DNA of 64,000 nt from JAQUOA01 sp037443785 (GTDB taxonomy: Bacteria > Bacteroidota > Ignavibacteria > UBA10030 > UBA8401), in contig JBBINR010000005.1 of the NCBI GenBank assembly GCA_037443785.1, positions 65,969-129,968 on the forward strand, written 5' to 3'. The translations under genes were made by a program, and so were the position numbers. The notes under the pieces were generated by a model that was not told where the DNA came from, ran no database searches, and was given only the letters and a program-made list of their open reading frames with translations. Below are positions 63,065 to 64,000 of this stretch, piece after piece (position 1 is the stretch's first letter; every line of letters begins with the position of its first letter).

Positions 63065-64000
63065 CTACTTGACTGAAAGTATTTCTTTCTTAAATCGATC
63101 AACTAATTCACCCGCCTCACTGCGAGTTCCGGCTTCTGCAATGATACGGATGATCGGTTCAGTATTTGATTTTCGAAGATGAACCCATGATGATCGAAAA
63201 TCGATTTTCAAACCATCATCAAAATTTGTTTTCTCCGTTTTGCTGTACTGGTCATGAAGGACAGAGAGAATCTTATCCGGCTGTAATGAGCCGAGTTCGA
63301 TTTTATTTTTTACAATTTCATATTGCGGCAAGCTTGCTTTCAGTTCGGATGCTTTGCCTGGAAAGTCGGCAAGCAGTTGCAAAAATAACCCAATACCGAC
63401 AAGAGCATCCCTTCCAAGATGAACTTCGGGCAAGATGACGCCGCCGCTTCCTTCGCCGCCGATAACAGAAGAAAGTTGTTTCATTTTTGAAGCCACATTA
63501 ATTTCACCGACCGGAGTGCGAACGACTTTTGCCCCGTGCATTGCCGCAATATCTTCAACAGCGCGCGTAGTAGAGAGATTGACAACGACGGTATGATTTT
63601 TCTTCCCGCGTTTTTCTTCTGCTTGCAATATAAATTTTTCAACGGACGCGATTGTGTATTCTTCCACAAACGGTTCACCTTTTTCCGTAATCAAAACTAA
63701 TCTGTCGACATCCGGATCGACGGCAATTCCAATGTCGGCTTTTTCAGACCGAACACGATTGCAAAGATCGGTAAGATTTTCGGGGATAGGTTCGGGTGTA
63801 TGTGAAAAAATTCCGCTGACTTCACAATTCATTTCAATGATGTTACATCCAAGCGTATGAAGCATGGCGGGGACAATTCGACCGCCGGCGGCATTTACGC
63901 AGTCCACGACAATTTTTAATTTTCGTTGTTGAATTTTTTTGATGTCGAGATACGGCAGGGAAAGAATTGATTGAATATGATCGTTGATGAATTCAGGATT
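63065..64000 (-). CDS. Phosphohexomutase, GlmM-like (partial, 5' end beyond the window)
   Basis: 311 in-frame residues reach the window edge with no start codon, so the N-terminal domain with the catalytic phosphoserine is outside. The visible part has the metal loop AVDPDVDRLVLI, the sugar-binding GEGSGGVILPEVHLGRDAL and the phosphate-binding RKSNTEPIIRI near the end, as in alpha-D-phosphohexomutases. GlmM (phosphoglucosamine mutase, leading to UDP-GlcNAc) is the most likely assignment, but a phosphomannomutase/phosphoglucomutase cannot be excluded. Confidence 0.85.
   Translation of the reverse strand, partial: NPEFINDHIQSILSLPYLDIKKIQQRKLKIVVDCVNAAGGRIVPAMLHTLGCNIIEMNCEVSGIFSHTPEPIPENLTDLCNRVRSEKADIGIAVDPDVDRLVLITEKGEPFVEEYTIASVEKFILQAEEKRGKKNHTVVVNLSTTRAVEDIAAMHGAKVVRTPVGEINVASKMKQLSSVIGGEGSGGVILPEVHLGRDALVGIGLFLQLLADFPGKASELKASLPQYEIVKNKIELGSLQPDKILSVLHDQYSKTEKTNFDDGLKIDFRSSWVHLRKSNTEPIIRIIAEAGTRSEAGELVDRFKKEILSVK

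Noticed and set aside
1..64000. tRNA, rRNA, CRISPR array or insertion sequence
   Set aside because: Intergenic regions are short and I saw no cloverleaf, repeat-spacer pattern, transposase or terminal inverted repeats. This was read by eye, so a tRNA could only be ruled out by a covariance search.

Overview
The window is a densely coded bacterial chromosome segment of moderate-to-low GC, with no rRNA, tRNA, CRISPR array or insertion sequence that I could recognise. It has a Gram-negative envelope (lpxB, lpxK, a DUF374-type acyltransferase, TonB, lipoproteins with lipoboxes, a PorV-like outer-membrane protein) and no sign of sporulation. Two Bacteroidota-type promoter motifs (TAnnTTTG) lie upstream of genes, yet several genes keep clear AGGAG-type ribosome sites. 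Together with the mix of families, this suggests the Bacteroidota/Chlorobiota/Ignavibacteriota branch, most likely an Ignavibacteria-like organism. The placement is inference.

Layout: 1-3168, a palindromic repeat, a small membrane protein and the chaperone clpB with a strong terminator. 3353-12808, a same-strand run with a glycosyltransferase, an acetyltransferase, a GalT/HIT-like DUF4922 protein, a SpoIID protein without signal peptide, an AmpG-like permease, a BadF/MurK-type sugar kinase and a NagZ-serine hydrolase lipoprotein. Apart from the first two genes it reads as a peptidoglycan-recycling pathway. 12938-18022, central metabolism and translation (pruA, sucC, gatB, tpiA). 18171-29138, a membrane-anchored GH2-like protein that lacks both catalytic glutamates, then smc, a HAD phosphatase, an ICMT-like methyltransferase, lpxB, a DUF374 acyltransferase, lpxK and a class I amidotransferase-like hydrolase, many overlapping by a few bases. 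29188-35524, queA, an amino-acid permease with a soluble tail, ispD, plsY, gpsA and a stand-alone ABC membrane domain.

35547-41532, tonB and a VWA protein on the minus strand, diverging from an ECF sigma factor, its membrane anti-sigma factor and recG. 41624-45677, a four-gene unit under its own Bacteroidota-type promoter with a palindrome-rich leader: two different Ddl-like ATP-grasp ligases, a GNAT acetyltransferase and a lysine 2,3-aminomutase with all diagnostic residues. This is the best candidate for an uncharacterised small-molecule pathway. 45778-53619, membrane proteins (one with HEAGH), dnaG, a phosphoesterase, icd, a HIT protein, a TPR lipoprotein and a DUF3467 protein. 53761-57466, a large lipoprotein and a PorV-like protein. 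57526-64000 is one minus-strand run: a phosphohexomutase (cut by the window edge), a lone EutN/CcmL-type pentamer protein, dprA, a DUF3109 protein, rpoN, hslV and hslU.

The items most worth a second look are the aminomutase/ATP-grasp cluster, the recycling cluster with its GalT-like enzyme and cytosolic SpoIID, the catalytically dead GH2-membrane fusion, and the lone microcompartment vertex protein overlapping dprA. No gene-free stretch exceeds about 265 bases.
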